Origin: Streptomyces fuscichromogenes
Lineage (GTDB): Bacteria > Actinomycetota > Actinomycetes > Streptomycetales > Streptomycetaceae
Length of the DNA stretch: 64,000 nucleotides
Direction of reading: 5' to 3'
Assembly: GCF_014645815.1 (NCBI RefSeq)
Contig: NZ_BMML01000005.1
Coordinates: 186,001 to 250,000, forward strand
The notes under the pieces are model-generated. The model was given only the letters and a program-made list of their open reading frames with translations, did no database searches and had not been told where the DNA came from. Position 1 is the stretch's first letter; every line of letters begins with the position of its first letter. Below are positions 64,000 to 64,000 of the stretch, piece after piece. The translations under genes were made by a program, and so were the position numbers.

Positions 64000-64000
64000 C

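Overview
This window is high-GC actinobacterial DNA and is best read as a Streptomyces chromosome core segment lying just to one side of the replication origin. The evidence is the sporulation pair ssgA/ssgR, Streptomyces-type GTG/TTG starts, and the block yidD-yidC-jag-rsmG-parA-parB at the right end. That block normally continues through rnpA and rpmH to dnaA and oriC, so oriC should lie a few kb beyond base 64000; it is not inside the window. Throughout the window are copies of the 14-bp ParB site GTTTCACGTGAAAC: 13 perfect and 3 near-perfect copies. I see no prophage, IS element, CRISPR array, rRNA or clear tRNA.

Left third (1-16 kb): the end of a HAD phosphatase gene; cytochrome bd oxidase cydA-cydB with the fused ABC exporter cydCD, behind a Rex-type operator; a HisC-like aminotransferase; a LacI-family regulator; a structured element of unknown class at 9676-9745; a PPP-like metallophosphatase; a two-helix membrane protein; thiC with a TPP riboswitch whose variable arm carries two parS-like sequences; and a His-rich YibE/F membrane protein.

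Middle (16-33 kb): ssgA and its activator ssgR; a run of small genes (DUF5326-like, cupin, four-helix membrane protein, low-molecular-weight tyrosine phosphatase, Cys/Met PLP enzyme); a LysR regulator; a NUDIX hydrolase; a flavohemoprotein; a SerB-like phosphatase; GNAT enzymes; a MarR/MFS/GlcG-HbpS divergon; a serine beta-lactamase-like hydrolase; the replicative helicase dnaB with a cluster of DnaA-box-like 9-mers upstream; and a MATE exporter.

Right half (33-64 kb): the rpsF-ssb-rpsR-rplI operon; a FemX-like peptidyltransferase next to an alanine-racemase-like protein; a GT87-type membrane glycosyltransferase; a class A PBP; PadR and inositol-phosphate synthase; an MFS protein; cca; then a co-directional envelope and stress cluster (DUF6049 protein, MurJ, a kinase-like protein lacking catalytic residues, SigM-type sigma factor, zinc anti-sigma factor, trxB, trxA behind a SigR-type promoter); and finally parB-parA-rsmG-jag-yidC-yidD on the opposite strand.

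The genes make functional groups: microaerobic respiration (cyd, Rex), sporulation septation (ssg), replication and segregation (dnaB, ssb, parAB, parS), and wall synthesis (FemX, PBP, MurJ, pseudokinase, YidC). The most unusual sequence-level feature is where the parS sites lie. They are found inside convergent terminators, at the start codons of cydCD and parA, in frame within coding sequence, and inside the thiC riboswitch.
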